A DNA stretch of 64,000 nucleotides, from contig NZ_CP085041.1 of the NCBI RefSeq assembly GCF_022026155.1, forward strand, positions 1,148,306 to 1,212,305, given 5' to 3'. The stretch's first letter is position 1. The number at the start of each line of letters is the position of its first letter. The notes below the pieces were generated by a model that saw nothing but the letters and a program-made list of their open reading frames with translations, ran no database searches and was not told where the DNA came from. Positions 43,139 through 50,896 of the stretch are shown piece after piece. A program made the position numbers and the translations under genes. Source of the stretch: Dissulfurimicrobium hydrothermale (GTDB lineage: Bacteria > Desulfobacterota > Dissulfuribacteria > Dissulfuribacterales > Sh68).

Positions 43139-44410
43139 CTATTTTTTTCTGGTCTTGACGGTAGCCTTAAAGTGCGCCTGCCGCATCTCCTGGGCAAGCT
43201 CCTTGATCTCCACCAGGTCCTTCTTCATCTTGGCATAGCCGTACCATGTGGCGTAATCCGGGTTCATGTGGAAGGTGGCCTGGAATGCCTTCATCCTGTG
43301 GTCCATGAACATCTCATAGAGTATCTCCTCGACCTTGGTGTTTACGTCATAGAAGGTAAGGAGATCAGGATAGGCATAGGCCTGGCCAGGTTTTTTCTGA
43401 ATGATGCCGTCCTGATAAAGCCCAGCCACAGTGGCTATAGCCTCGGCGAACAGTTTATCCGCGGCCTTCACCATCTTATCTGCATTCTGGATGTTTGCAT
43501 CGACGAATGCAGGCGAATGGCACTCTTTGCACACATCAACTATGCGCCTTCTTTCTGCTTCAAAGTCTTCTTTCGTAAGCCTTGCGACCTTGCCGGCCTT
43601 TACCACATCAAGCCTTGCCGTGGGTTTTCCGTTCGGGTCAAGCACGCCCAGACCCTTTAAAATAGTAGCGCGGTATCCCATCCACTCCGGATCGTCCTCG
43701 GGAAGCCTTACGGCCAGGAAGCCCCAGGCTGAAAAGACCCTGTGATTACCCTTTGGCATGTGGCATGTCTGACATTTCGGCGCCCTGTCTTTGTTCTTGG
43801 GATCAATGGTCCGTTCCATGAGATAGGTCACGCCGTGTTTGGAGCCTGACCACATCTCCCACTGTGGGTGATCAAAGCCCATGTGGCAGGTCTCGCACGC
43901 CTCGGGTTCAGAGGCCTCGGCCTTTGAGAATGCGTGCCTGGTATGGCAGTTCTGGCAATCCATACCATATTTGTAGTACTTCCTGCCCTCTGTCTGACGA
44001 TCGGCCTGGGTCTTGAGGCCTAGGGTATGGCAGCCTCCGCAGCCCTTCTGCCCCTCTACAAAGGCCTTGGGCTGCATGTGCGTATAGGGCATGGCCTGGA
44101 GCGCCACAAGGCCGAGCGCATGTTTTCCTTCGAGGTACTGGTTGGCCTGTTCCGGATGGCACTGTTTGCAGGTCTCGATGGTCGGCAGTTTCGCCTTGTC
44201 GACGTCTTTTTCGCTCATGTGGTCGCTTCCATGGCAGTCAGCACATGTAAGCACCTTCGCCATCTTACCTCGGTTGAAGTCTTTCACCATCATGGGCGTG
44301 ATTTTTACGTGACAGTCTTCACATGGTGAAGGCTTTGCGATAGCTGTCCCCATGCCGATAAAGCTGAACAAACCAAATAAAAAGAGATAAAAACCCAGGA
44401 CATTTCCCAT
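43139..44410 (-). CDS. Octaheme cytochrome c of the hydroxylamine oxidoreductase superfamily
   Basis: A 423-residue exported protein with a signal peptide (about 1-24) and exactly eight CxxCH heme sites (CEDCH, CADCH, CKQCH, CGGCH, CQNCH, CETCH, CQTCH, CKECH). Size, heme count and the C-terminal stretch FHMNPDYATWYGYAKM fit HAO-family octaheme enzymes. In anaerobes these run as reductases of nitrite or hydroxylamine (IhOCC/eHao type) rather than as oxidoreductases for ammonia oxidation. The start has GGGAGG seven bases upstream. Neighbours are hcp-group genes upstream and a NapH-like quinol donor downstream, which favours a reductive role. The exact substrate is not readable from sequence. 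Confidence 0.82.
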   Translation of the reverse strand: MGNVLGFYLFLFGLFSFIGMGTAIAKPSPCEDCHVKITPMMVKDFNRGKMAKVLTCADCHGSDHMSEKDVDKAKLPTIETCKQCHPEQANQYLEGKHALGLVALQAMPYTHMQPKAFVEGQKGCGGCHTLGLKTQADRQTEGRKYYKYGMDCQNCHTRHAFSKAEASEPEACETCHMGFDHPQWEMWSGSKHGVTYLMERTIDPKNKDRAPKCQTCHMPKGNHRVFSAWGFLAVRLPEDDPEWMGYRATILKGLGVLDPNGKPTARLDVVKAGKVARLTKEDFEAERRRIVDVCKECHSPAFVDANIQNADKMVKAADKLFAEAIATVAGLYQDGIIQKKPGQAYAYPDLLTFYDVNTKVEEILYEMFMDHRMKAFQATFHMNPDYATWYGYAKMKKDLVEIKELAQEMRQAHFKATVKTRKK

Positions 44411-44521
44411 GACAAATCCTCCCTTTTAATTAAGTATAAAAATTAAAGACACCCCCAACCTAAAACACGTCTTTCACCGCACCTTCCAGATAACCACCCT
44501 CCTTTTTTTAGATTTATGCCG

Positions 44522-45271
44522 TCAATCCAGCAGTTCGCCCCGTGCGCTGACGACTATCTTTTTAAGCGGGATCGAGACACTCGCCCCTTCCATGGCCTTG
44601 TTCAAAATGCCCAGCATGGAAGAACAGCACGGCACCTCCATGATGACCGTCGTAAGCGATTTTATCTGGGCTTTTTTGAATATCTCAATAAATCTTTCCA
44701 CATATTCATGGGCGTTGTCAAATTTGGGGCAGCCTATAAGCAGGACCTTGCCTGGCAGGAGGTCCATGTGAAAGGCCGGATAGGAAAAGGCGGTGCAGTC
44801 AGCCGCCACCAGGAGGTCCGCCCCTTTAAGAAATGGTGCGGCAGGCGGGACAAGCCTTATCTGCACAGGCCAGTGAGTAAGTGCGGAGCGGAGAGAGCCA
44901 AAATTGACCGGCTGATTGGCCCTGGCGCATGCGTCTTTTTGAGGACCAAATTCCTGCACGAGCGTGGACGGGCAGCCGCAGCCCAGTGCCGCTCCTTGAA
45001 TCGCACCCTTGGTCTCGGCAGGCATTGGACTGCTCAGGTGTCTATGGGCCGCCTCTTCATCGAAGTCATCGGCAACTCTTTCTACAATCCTCAGCGCCCC
45101 TTGAGGACATTCGCCGAGGCAGGCTCCGAGGCCGTCGCAGTATCTCTCGGCCACAAGCCTTGCCTTGCCGTCTATTATCTGGATCGCCCCCTCAGCGCAG
45201 GACGGGACGCACTTGCCACAGCCGTTACAGAGGGCCTCATCAATCTCAATGATCTTTCTCAACGTTTTCAT
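44522..45271 (-). CDS. Ferredoxin-fusion protein of the hcp neighbourhood
   Basis: A 249-residue protein: two N-terminal 4Fe-4S sites (CNGCGKCVPSCAEGAI and a variant CDGLGACLGECP, where Gly replaces the second cysteine), followed by a C-terminal alpha/beta domain with cysteines in LGCGCPST, LIGCPKFDN and MEVPCCSSML. Such proteins often accompany hybrid cluster protein genes and may feed electrons to Hcp; the C-terminal domain has no assigned function. The second cluster lacks one cysteine of the usual CxxCxxCxxxCP pattern. It overlaps the zinc-ribbon gene by 26 bases. Confidence 0.75.
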   Translation of the reverse strand: MKTLRKIIEIDEALCNGCGKCVPSCAEGAIQIIDGKARLVAERYCDGLGACLGECPQGALRIVERVADDFDEEAAHRHLSSPMPAETKGAIQGAALGCGCPSTLVQEFGPQKDACARANQPVNFGSLRSALTHWPVQIRLVPPAAPFLKGADLLVAADCTAFSYPAFHMDLLPGKVLLIGCPKFDNAHEYVERFIEIFKKAQIKSLTTVIMEVPCCSSMLGILNKAMEGASVSIPLKKIVVSARGELLD

Positions 45272-45545
45272 CTTTGTTTTCCTTTTTTGTCTCTTTTTCT
45301 TTCAGGAGTCTCTCGCGTTCTTCCCAGAGTTCCTTTGGCAGACTCCCGATGCACTCCTTGGCATAGGGACAGTAGGAAGCGCAGCCCATGTCCAGGTTGG
45401 GGTTCCGGATCTTATGCCCGCAGTTCGGGCATGTACGCCAGGCATCGTCTTTGAAAAATTCCACATCGTCGCCGCAATTGGGACACTTGGTCTCAAAGAT
45501 GGCGTCTGACCTCCAGTATCTCGTGTCCTGCCCTGGGCATTTCAT
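45246..45545 (-). CDS. Small zinc-ribbon / cysteine-rich protein
   Basis: A 99-residue protein with an initial cysteine (MKCPGQDTRYW), a zinc-ribbon pair (KCPNCGDDVEFF then TCPNCGHKIRNP), a further cysteine group (GCASYCPYAKECIG) and a highly charged Glu/Lys tail. No specific family function is known to me. It lies between hcp and the ferredoxin-fusion gene, overlapping the latter by 26 bases, so it is part of the same operon. Confidence 0.75.
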   Translation of the reverse strand: MKCPGQDTRYWRSDAIFETKCPNCGDDVEFFKDDAWRTCPNCGHKIRNPNLDMGCASYCPYAKECIGSLPKELWEERERLLKEKETKKENKDENVEKDH

Positions 45546-45610
45546 ATCTAGCCCCCGTAAGTGTTTGACAAGGAGGGTCTTGTCCCTCCTTGTCGTCGTG
45601 TTTGTTGTAA

Positions 45611-47242
45611 TTACCCCAAAATGGCCTTCAGGTCTTCATCCGGGGTGGTTATAGGTTTGATGTCATAGTTCTTGACCAATACATCGAGCACATTGGGCGT
45701 AATAAACGCTGGAAGGCTCGGCCCAAGTCTTATATTTTTTATGCCCAGAGAGAGAAGCGTCAGCAGGATCGCGACAGCCTTTTGTTCGTACCAGGAAAGG
45801 ACCATTGAGAGCGGCAGCTCATTTACGCTGCAATTAAACGCCTTGGCAAGGGCGACCGCGATCTGGATGGCTGAGTATGCGTCGTTGCACTGGCCGATGT
45901 CTAGGAGCCTCGGGATGCCGTCTATGTCTCCAAGGTCCTTGTCGAAGAAGCGGAACTTGCCGCAGGCAAGGGTGAGGACAATGCAGTCCTTTGGCACCTT
46001 TTCCACAAATTCAGTGTAGTAGTTGCGCCCTGGTTTTGCCCCGTCGCAGCCAGCCACCAGGAAGAAGCGGCGGATATTGCCTGCCTTTACCGCCTCGATA
46101 ACCTTGTCCGCAACGGACAATATGGCGTTTCTTGCAAAGCCCACCATCACCGAGCCTTTATCCGTGTCTTCAGCAAAACCAGGCATCTCCAGGGCCTTTT
46201 TTATCACAGGGCCAAAGTCCCGGTTCTTTATATGTGCGACATCCGGCCAGCCTACAAGCCCGCTTGTGAATATGCGGTCTTTATAGGAATCAAGCGGTTT
46301 CTGGATGCAGTTTGTGGTCATCACGATCGGCCCGGGAAACCCTGGAAACTCCTTGTGCTGGTTCTGCCAGGCCGTACCATAGTGGCCATAGAAGTGAGAA
46401 TACTTCTTAAGGCCTGGATAGCCGTGGCATGGGAGCATCTCACCGTGCGTATAGACATAGATGCCCTTTCCTTCGCTCTGCTTCAGTATCTCTTCGAGGT
46501 CCTTGAGGTCGTGACCGGATACCAGGACGGCCTTTCCTTTCTTTGCCCCCAGCGGTACCTTTGTCGGCACAGGGTGGCCGTATGCGCCGGTGTTTCCGGC
46601 ATCCAGAAGCTCCATGGCCCTCAAGTTTATCTCGCCGCATTTTAAGACAAGGCCGACCCAGTCGTTAAGGCCAAGGCCCTTGTCAAGGGTTGCGGCAAGG
46701 CCTTCATGGATGAAGGCATAGACCCTGTCGTCTTCCTGACCCAGTATCTGGGCGTGGTCTGCATATGCGCAGATCCCTTTAAGGCCATAGACCAGGGTCT
46801 CACGAAGTGAGCGGATATCGGGATCAACTGCCTCGCCGTTGGACATCACCCCATGTGCCTCCCCCTGCTTGACCATGCCCTCAAGGGTGTCTGCCGGCTT
46901 GAATGTGGCTGGTCCTTCACAGAAATCCGCTTTGCCGCCCGCTGCCTTCACCTTCTCTTTAAGTCTGTCCCTGAGCTCAACGGTTCGTTTTATCAGCCCT
47001 TCGAACCGCTCCGGGTCAAAGTCCACGTTGGTAAGCGTTGAAAATACGGCTTCGCAGGTAAATACGTTTGCCTCATGGTCGACGACACCGACCCTCCTTC
47101 CCTCCACGGCATAAAGGGCGAGGCCCTTTACTGCATAGATCAAGAGGTCCTGAAGCGCCGCAACATCGGGCTGTTTCCCGCATACGCCTATCGTCGTGCA
47201 ACCCTTGCCCTTGGCCGTCTGTTCACATTGAAAACAAAACAT
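45611..47242 (-). CDS. hcp: Hybrid cluster protein (NO/hydroxylamine reductase)
   Basis: A 543-residue Hcp. The N-terminal cluster ligands are CFQCEQTAKGKGC then TTIGVC, giving C-x2-C-x8-C-x5-C, the spacing of strict-anaerobe (class I) proteins. Later family segments include VLVSGHDLKDLEEIL, YTHGEMLPCHGYPGLKKY and LACGKFRFF. Hcp reduces nitric oxide (and in vitro hydroxylamine) and protects against nitrosative stress. A GGAGG site precedes the ATG. A perfect FNR/HcpR-like palindrome lies 111 bases upstream. The neighbouring ferredoxin and octaheme genes fit a nitrogen-oxide detoxification or respiration set. Confidence 0.95.
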   Translation of the reverse strand: MFCFQCEQTAKGKGCTTIGVCGKQPDVAALQDLLIYAVKGLALYAVEGRRVGVVDHEANVFTCEAVFSTLTNVDFDPERFEGLIKRTVELRDRLKEKVKAAGGKADFCEGPATFKPADTLEGMVKQGEAHGVMSNGEAVDPDIRSLRETLVYGLKGICAYADHAQILGQEDDRVYAFIHEGLAATLDKGLGLNDWVGLVLKCGEINLRAMELLDAGNTGAYGHPVPTKVPLGAKKGKAVLVSGHDLKDLEEILKQSEGKGIYVYTHGEMLPCHGYPGLKKYSHFYGHYGTAWQNQHKEFPGFPGPIVMTTNCIQKPLDSYKDRIFTSGLVGWPDVAHIKNRDFGPVIKKALEMPGFAEDTDKGSVMVGFARNAILSVADKVIEAVKAGNIRRFFLVAGCDGAKPGRNYYTEFVEKVPKDCIVLTLACGKFRFFDKDLGDIDGIPRLLDIGQCNDAYSAIQIAVALAKAFNCSVNELPLSMVLSWYEQKAVAILLTLLSLGIKNIRLGPSLPAFITPNVLDVLVKNYDIKPITTPDEDLKAILG

Positions 47243-47853
47243 CTGATTATTCCTCCTTGTGATGGTTGTGCATGGCGTCTATTCTTAAAGGGAACTTCTT
47301 AAAAGAATATCGGCCTTTTGATTGGACAATACAATGGAAACCAGGTGATAGCCTTGACTTAAGTCAAGAAGATAGAATTTTAAATATTATCGGCTTTTCT
47401 ATGAACTCATGCAGCCCTTTTTTCTGCTTTTCTGCTCCCTGCCCTATTTTAGGTCATGCAGTCGCCATTTTGCTCGATCTTCAAAGTTACACCAAAAAAT
47501 AGTTACTTAATAACTAAATTTGGTTATATAATAAAAATGGATACAGAGAGAATTAAATACAAGCTAGAGGATTTTTTATTTTAACATCGATAGTATCTTG
47601 CTTAATTTTATTAAAAATCCTTCGGTGATGTCTTGATAGCCTGGGCCCTTCTCAGGGCATCCATCAAAGGGGGTGAGTCTGCCTACAAGTCTTAGGCGTC
47701 GAAGATAGTTGATTCGATATGATCGAAATTGATTGTAAAAACAGGAGGTTATTTACTGCTTTTACCGGGTGAGACCGGGTTTCAGAAAAAACGGCATAGT
47801 TGTAAATCTATCATATTGGGTATTTCCTGCCTTATGTAAAGAGGCCGATCGTC
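47243..47853. other. Non-coding stretch upstream of hcp and of the barrel pseudogene
   Basis: About 610 bases without a convincing gene. The part next to hcp (to about 47500) is its promoter region with the palindrome. From about 47500 to 47640 the DNA is AT-rich. From 47640 to 47853 it has gene-like composition but no intact frame, and may be the eroded front part of the barrel pseudogene that follows. No riboswitch or structured RNA was recognised. Confidence 0.55.
47353..47368. promoter_or_regulatory. CRP/FNR-type palindrome upstream of hcp (HcpR-like site)
   Basis: CTTGACTTAAGTCAAG is a perfect 16-base palindrome 111 bases before the hcp start. Its TTGAC-N4-GTCAA form differs from FNR (TTGAT-N4-ATCAA) and from CRP (TGTGA). 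As I recall, it equals the consensus reported for the HcpR regulator that controls hcp in Desulfovibrio and relatives. No HcpR gene is in the window. Confidence 0.7.
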
Positions 47854-48466
47854 ATGCTCTATGACCTTTGGGAGCCGCGTCTGTCATACACCCATGAAGA
47901 CTGGATGACATTTCATGGAGGGGTTGGGCTTACGCCGACACGGGGTCCGCTTTCTCCTCAACCTATATGGGATGCAGGTTTTTTGTTGAGCCTCCCGATA
48001 TTTCACACTTGGCCCAGTCCTGTCTTATGAGGCGTATGCCAGAAATCTCGACCATTTTACCCTTGGAAACGGCGGCTATTATAGCCCTCAAACCCTTCTC
48101 TTGCTTGGCATGTCAGGACGGTTTCTTACAAAGGAGTTGAAGTACTTCGTGCTTAAAGGTAACATAGATTTAGGTTGACAGTATAAATATGAGGCGGAAA
48201 GCCCGGCCTTTCCACTCGATCATGAAAAAGACCGGCTCTATGCCCCTTATCCTTCAAATTTTAAAAATGGGCTGAATTTTTCCACCGAGTTCCTTGGGGC
48301 CGTCAGGGTGTCTGACAGCTTGATCTTTTCGGCAGGCGTCGGGATAAGGCGCAGCCAGGATTATAACGACAACAACTTCATGGTCTTTTTGACCTATACC
48401 TTTGGCGGGCGAGGCTCGATTATTCGATCCGACCTCAAGGAAAGATCCTTTGAGGAGATGTATTGA
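47854..48466 (+). pseudogene. Decayed BcsC-like outer-membrane beta-barrel, C-terminal part
   Basis: Two frames together encode a barrel resembling the C-terminal domain of cellulose export protein BcsC. From ATG 47854: PRLSYTHEDWMTFHGGVGLTP and WDAGFLLSLPIF up to TGA 48028. Then, one frame over from about 48020: LSYEAYARNLDHFTLGNGGYY and SPQTLLLLG, an in-frame TGA at 48176-48178, and on to VFLTYTFGG and the stop at 48464-48466. The FTLGNGGYYSPQ block is the strongest BcsC-type feature. One frameshift, one nonsense codon and the missing front two-thirds make it non-functional. No cellulose synthase genes are nearby. Confidence 0.7.
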
Positions 48467-48469
48467 TTC

Positions 48470-48829
48470 ATGGCGCAGGCCTTGTTCATCCAGATAATCT
48501 CTCCGCTTTCAGGGAGTGTTGTCACTTCAGGCGAAATTCTGGCGCAGGCGCAGGTGACCTTGGACTGCGGCCTTCCCGCCTGCGCAGGAGGTAGATTCAA
48601 TCCCGAACGGTTCAAGGTGGCGGCTGCGCTATTTAGAGATGACGTTCGTATTTCCGAGGCAACCATGACTTACAAAAAAGACATCGGCATATCTGAATGT
48701 AGGTTTGAGTTGATGGGTGTGGGCGATTACACGCTCCAGGTTGAGGCCTATGACCCAGAAACAGGCCTGGCGGGAAGGAATGCGGTCAAGTTTCATGCAA
48801 AAGGCCCGTTGAGCCCCAGTCTTCCATAG
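48470..48829 (+). CDS. Hypothetical small beta-rich protein
   Basis: A 119-residue protein with an Ig-like strand pattern (IQIISPLSGSVVTSGEILAQ early, VGDYTLQVEAYDPETGLAGR late) and two cysteines near residue 35. I do not recognise a family, and no signal peptide is present, although such domains are usually exported. It starts four bases after the barrel pseudogene and its end overlaps the convergent nucleotidyltransferase gene by 37 bases. It may be a leftover of the same eroded locus, so expression is uncertain. Confidence 0.5.
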   Translation: MAQALFIQIISPLSGSVVTSGEILAQAQVTLDCGLPACAGGRFNPERFKVAAALFRDDVRISEATMTYKKDIGISECRFELMGVGDYTLQVEAYDPETGLAGRNAVKFHAKGPLSPSLP

Positions 48830-49698
48830 GGCGTAACGATTGAGTCTTTAATGTATTCTCCGTCTTCTATGGCGCACCCGTCCCAGATGACAGACCTCGA
48901 TAGGGTGACCCCCCTTCCAACCTTTACGCCGTCTCCCATTACGCACCATCCATCAATGCTGGTATCAGGCTGAAGGTTTGAATCGGCACCGGCAAATACA
49001 GTCCAGCCTTTTTTTTTCAAAAGGGCCTCGTGCGCGGCAAGATAACCCCTTACGCTTCCTATGTCTTCCCAGAGATAGCCAGGCTTAAGTTCATCCGCCA
49101 TAAGTGCTATGATGTCTTCGCCTGCCCCTATGGCATCAGAAAGGGTGTCAATCAAGGAACTTGGAAAATGATCAGGCATTGACCTTATAAGCGCGGATTC
49201 AATGACAGATATCCCTGTAAATGCAAGGGCGCCACGGCCTTTAAAGCTAAAGTTGCTGACACGCCTGCCCGTGACCTTTATGCTGTTAAATGTTGGGTGA
49301 TCGTGCAACACCATCGTTGCAATGGGGTGTTTCTGGCAGTGGACCTCGAATACGGCCTTAAGGTCTATATCCGTAACCACGTCGCTGTTTATCAGCAATA
49401 TCGGGCCGTCTTCAAGGCAGGGCATGGCATTCTTAAGCGCCCCGCCTGTGCCGAGGAGAAACGGTTCTTTAACAATGACGATTTCCTGGCCCAGATTCCA
49501 TCCGGAGATTGCGCCAATCAATAGATTTGTCAGGTGACAGGCGTTTATGACTATTTTTTTAAAGCCTGCGGCCTTGAGCCCATCCAGTATTCGTCTTACC
49601 GATGGGGTATTGAGGACAGGAAAGAGGGGCTTTGGGAGGTGAGAGGTCAAGGGCCGCAGGCGGCTTCCCAGGCCCGCAGCCAAAATCATGGCCTGCAT
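48793..49698 (-). CDS. Sugar-1-phosphate nucleotidyltransferase
   Basis: A 301-residue NDP-sugar pyrophosphorylase: MILAAGLGSRLRPLTSHLPKPL at the N-terminus, LGTGGALKNAMP, and the metal-binding INSDVVTDID. The C-terminal part (about 245-295) is a short left-handed beta-helix (GWCVMGDGVKVGRGVTLSRSV cut here at 20 or fewer residues per motif) seen in GlmU/MurU-like enzymes. It makes an activated sugar for cell-wall or surface glycans; the sugar is not readable. It is followed on the same strand upstream by tatA, with no clear functional link. Confidence 0.85.
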   Translation of the reverse strand: MQAMILAAGLGSRLRPLTSHLPKPLFPVLNTPSVRRILDGLKAAGFKKIVINACHLTNLLIGAISGWNLGQEIVIVKEPFLLGTGGALKNAMPCLEDGPILLINSDVVTDIDLKAVFEVHCQKHPIATMVLHDHPTFNSIKVTGRRVSNFSFKGRGALAFTGISVIESALIRSMPDHFPSSLIDTLSDAIGAGEDIIALMADELKPGYLWEDIGSVRGYLAAHEALLKKKGWTVFAGADSNLQPDTSIDGWCVMGDGVKVGRGVTLSRSVIWDGCAIEDGEYIKDSIVTPYGRLGLNGPFA

Positions 49699-49715
49699 TT
49701 TCAGGCTATCCCTGG

Positions 49716-49940
49716 CTAAGCCGCCTTTTCTCCTGCGCTTGCGATCTTTTTAGGGTCCTGGGCAGGCTTTTCAAGGGGTTTTTCAGGATTTGCCGCGTCT
49801 TCTGTCTCCTTTAGCCCTCTTTTAAAGGAATTTATGGCCTTTCCGAGCCCTGCGCCTATTTCAGGCAGCTTTTTTCCGCCGAATACGAGAAATGCTATGA
49901 GAAGTATGATTAGAAGTTCTTGCGCCCCGAGTCCAAACAT
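49716..49940 (-). CDS. tatA: Twin-arginine translocase subunit TatA/TatE
   Basis: A 74-residue protein with the TatA plan: MFGLGAQELLIILLIAFLVF membrane helix, GGKKLPEIGAGLGKAINSFK amphipathic helix, and an acidic/lysine-rich tail. It forms the pore of the Tat system for folded, often cofactor-bearing proteins. The ATG at 49940 is preferred because GGAGGACC lies eight bases upstream; the ATG at 49955 is part of that site. tatB/tatC are not adjacent. Confidence 0.93.
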   Translation of the reverse strand: MFGLGAQELLIILLIAFLVFGGKKLPEIGAGLGKAINSFKRGLKETEDAANPEKPLEKPAQDPKKIASAGEKAA

Positions 49941-50041
49941 GAGCCGGTCCTCCATATTAAATTGAAATCAAGTCGTTTGCTATTACTACTCAGACAATTT
50001 TGCCATTCCCGAAGGTTTAATCGGGGATCTAGTTTATTTGG

Positions 50042-50896
50042 CTATTTGGTTGATCCGTAGCTGTGCAACCCTGACAACAGGAAATTTACACCAAAATATG
50101 TAAAGATTACTGATATAAAACCTATTATCGCCAAGATGGCTATCTTACGGCCCGTCCATCCTTTTATGAATCTGGCGTGGAGGGCTATGGCATACACGAA
50201 CCAGGTGATAAGCGACCAGGTCTCTTTAGGATCCCAGCTCCAGTAGGTACCCCACGCCTCGTTGGCCCATATGGCACCGGTTATGATGCCGATACTGAGC
50301 CACAGAAAGCCGAAGACTATAGTCTGATGCATGAGCGAATCCATAACCCTTTTGCTGGGTAGCACGCCAAGCAAACCGCTTGAAGCCTCTTCTCCGCCCT
50401 TGCTTTTTATAAGATACATGATCCCGAGGCCGCATGCCACTGCAAAAGAGGCGTATCCTAAAAAACAGGTGATGACATGGGCTATGAGCCAGTTGCTTTG
50501 AAGGGCCGGTATGAGCGGCTGGATCTCGTCGTGCACGTCAGGGCTGAACGACGCATAGGCCATGGCGAATGTGGCGAACGGGGTTGAGAATGCGCCTATC
50601 ACCCTGTTTCTGACCCGCCATTCTATGACCAGATACACAAGTATAGTGACCCACGAAAAAAATACAAGGGATTCATAGAGGTTTGATAGCGGCACATGCC
50701 CATATCCCAGCTGGTATGACTCCGTCCACCTGAGGCCCATGCCTACAGTCTGGACCAAGAATCCAGTGATGGTTACTGCCGTAGCGAGCACCCCCAATTT
50801 TTGTACCCTGAAAACCCATGTCGTCAGGTAAAGGACAGCTGCTGCAAGGTAAATGAATGTCGTAACACTCAAGAGAAAAGAACTGGATAGTGTCAT
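50042..50896 (-). CDS. ccsB: Cytochrome c biogenesis protein CcsB/CcsA
   Basis: A 284-residue membrane protein with about eight helices and the heme-handling WWD-type motif in WGTYWSWDPKETWSLITW. With ResB it forms system II cytochrome c synthetase, which moves heme to the periplasm and attaches it to CxxCH motifs. It overlaps resB by four bases. The octaheme cytochrome in this window is a plausible client. Confidence 0.95.
   Translation of the reverse strand: MTLSSSFLLSVTTFIYLAAAVLYLTTWVFRVQKLGVLATAVTITGFLVQTVGMGLRWTESYQLGYGHVPLSNLYESLVFFSWVTILVYLVIEWRVRNRVIGAFSTPFATFAMAYASFSPDVHDEIQPLIPALQSNWLIAHVITCFLGYASFAVACGLGIMYLIKSKGGEEASSGLLGVLPSKRVMDSLMHQTIVFGFLWLSIGIITGAIWANEAWGTYWSWDPKETWSLITWFVYAIALHARFIKGWTGRKIAILAIIGFISVIFTYFGVNFLLSGLHSYGSTK

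Noticed and set aside
43139-44410. Calling the octaheme protein an ammonia-oxidiser hydroxylamine oxidoreductase
   Set aside because: Context (Hcp group, NapH-like quinol protein, anaerobic gene set) favours a reductive enzyme, and the crosslinking tyrosine cannot be confirmed without an alignment.
42272-47302. Many plus-strand open frames opposite the cytochrome, ferredoxin and hcp genes
   Set aside because: All lie antisense to well-supported minus-strand genes, lack domains and ribosome sites, and arise from codon bias of the real genes.
47576-47755. Minus-strand open frame of about 59 codons (segment LVGRLTPFDGCPEKGPGYQ) upstream of hcp
   Set aside because: The residue pattern looks protein-like, but there is no start codon between the upstream TAA and the frame, and no homologue comes to mind. 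It may be a relic of an older gene.
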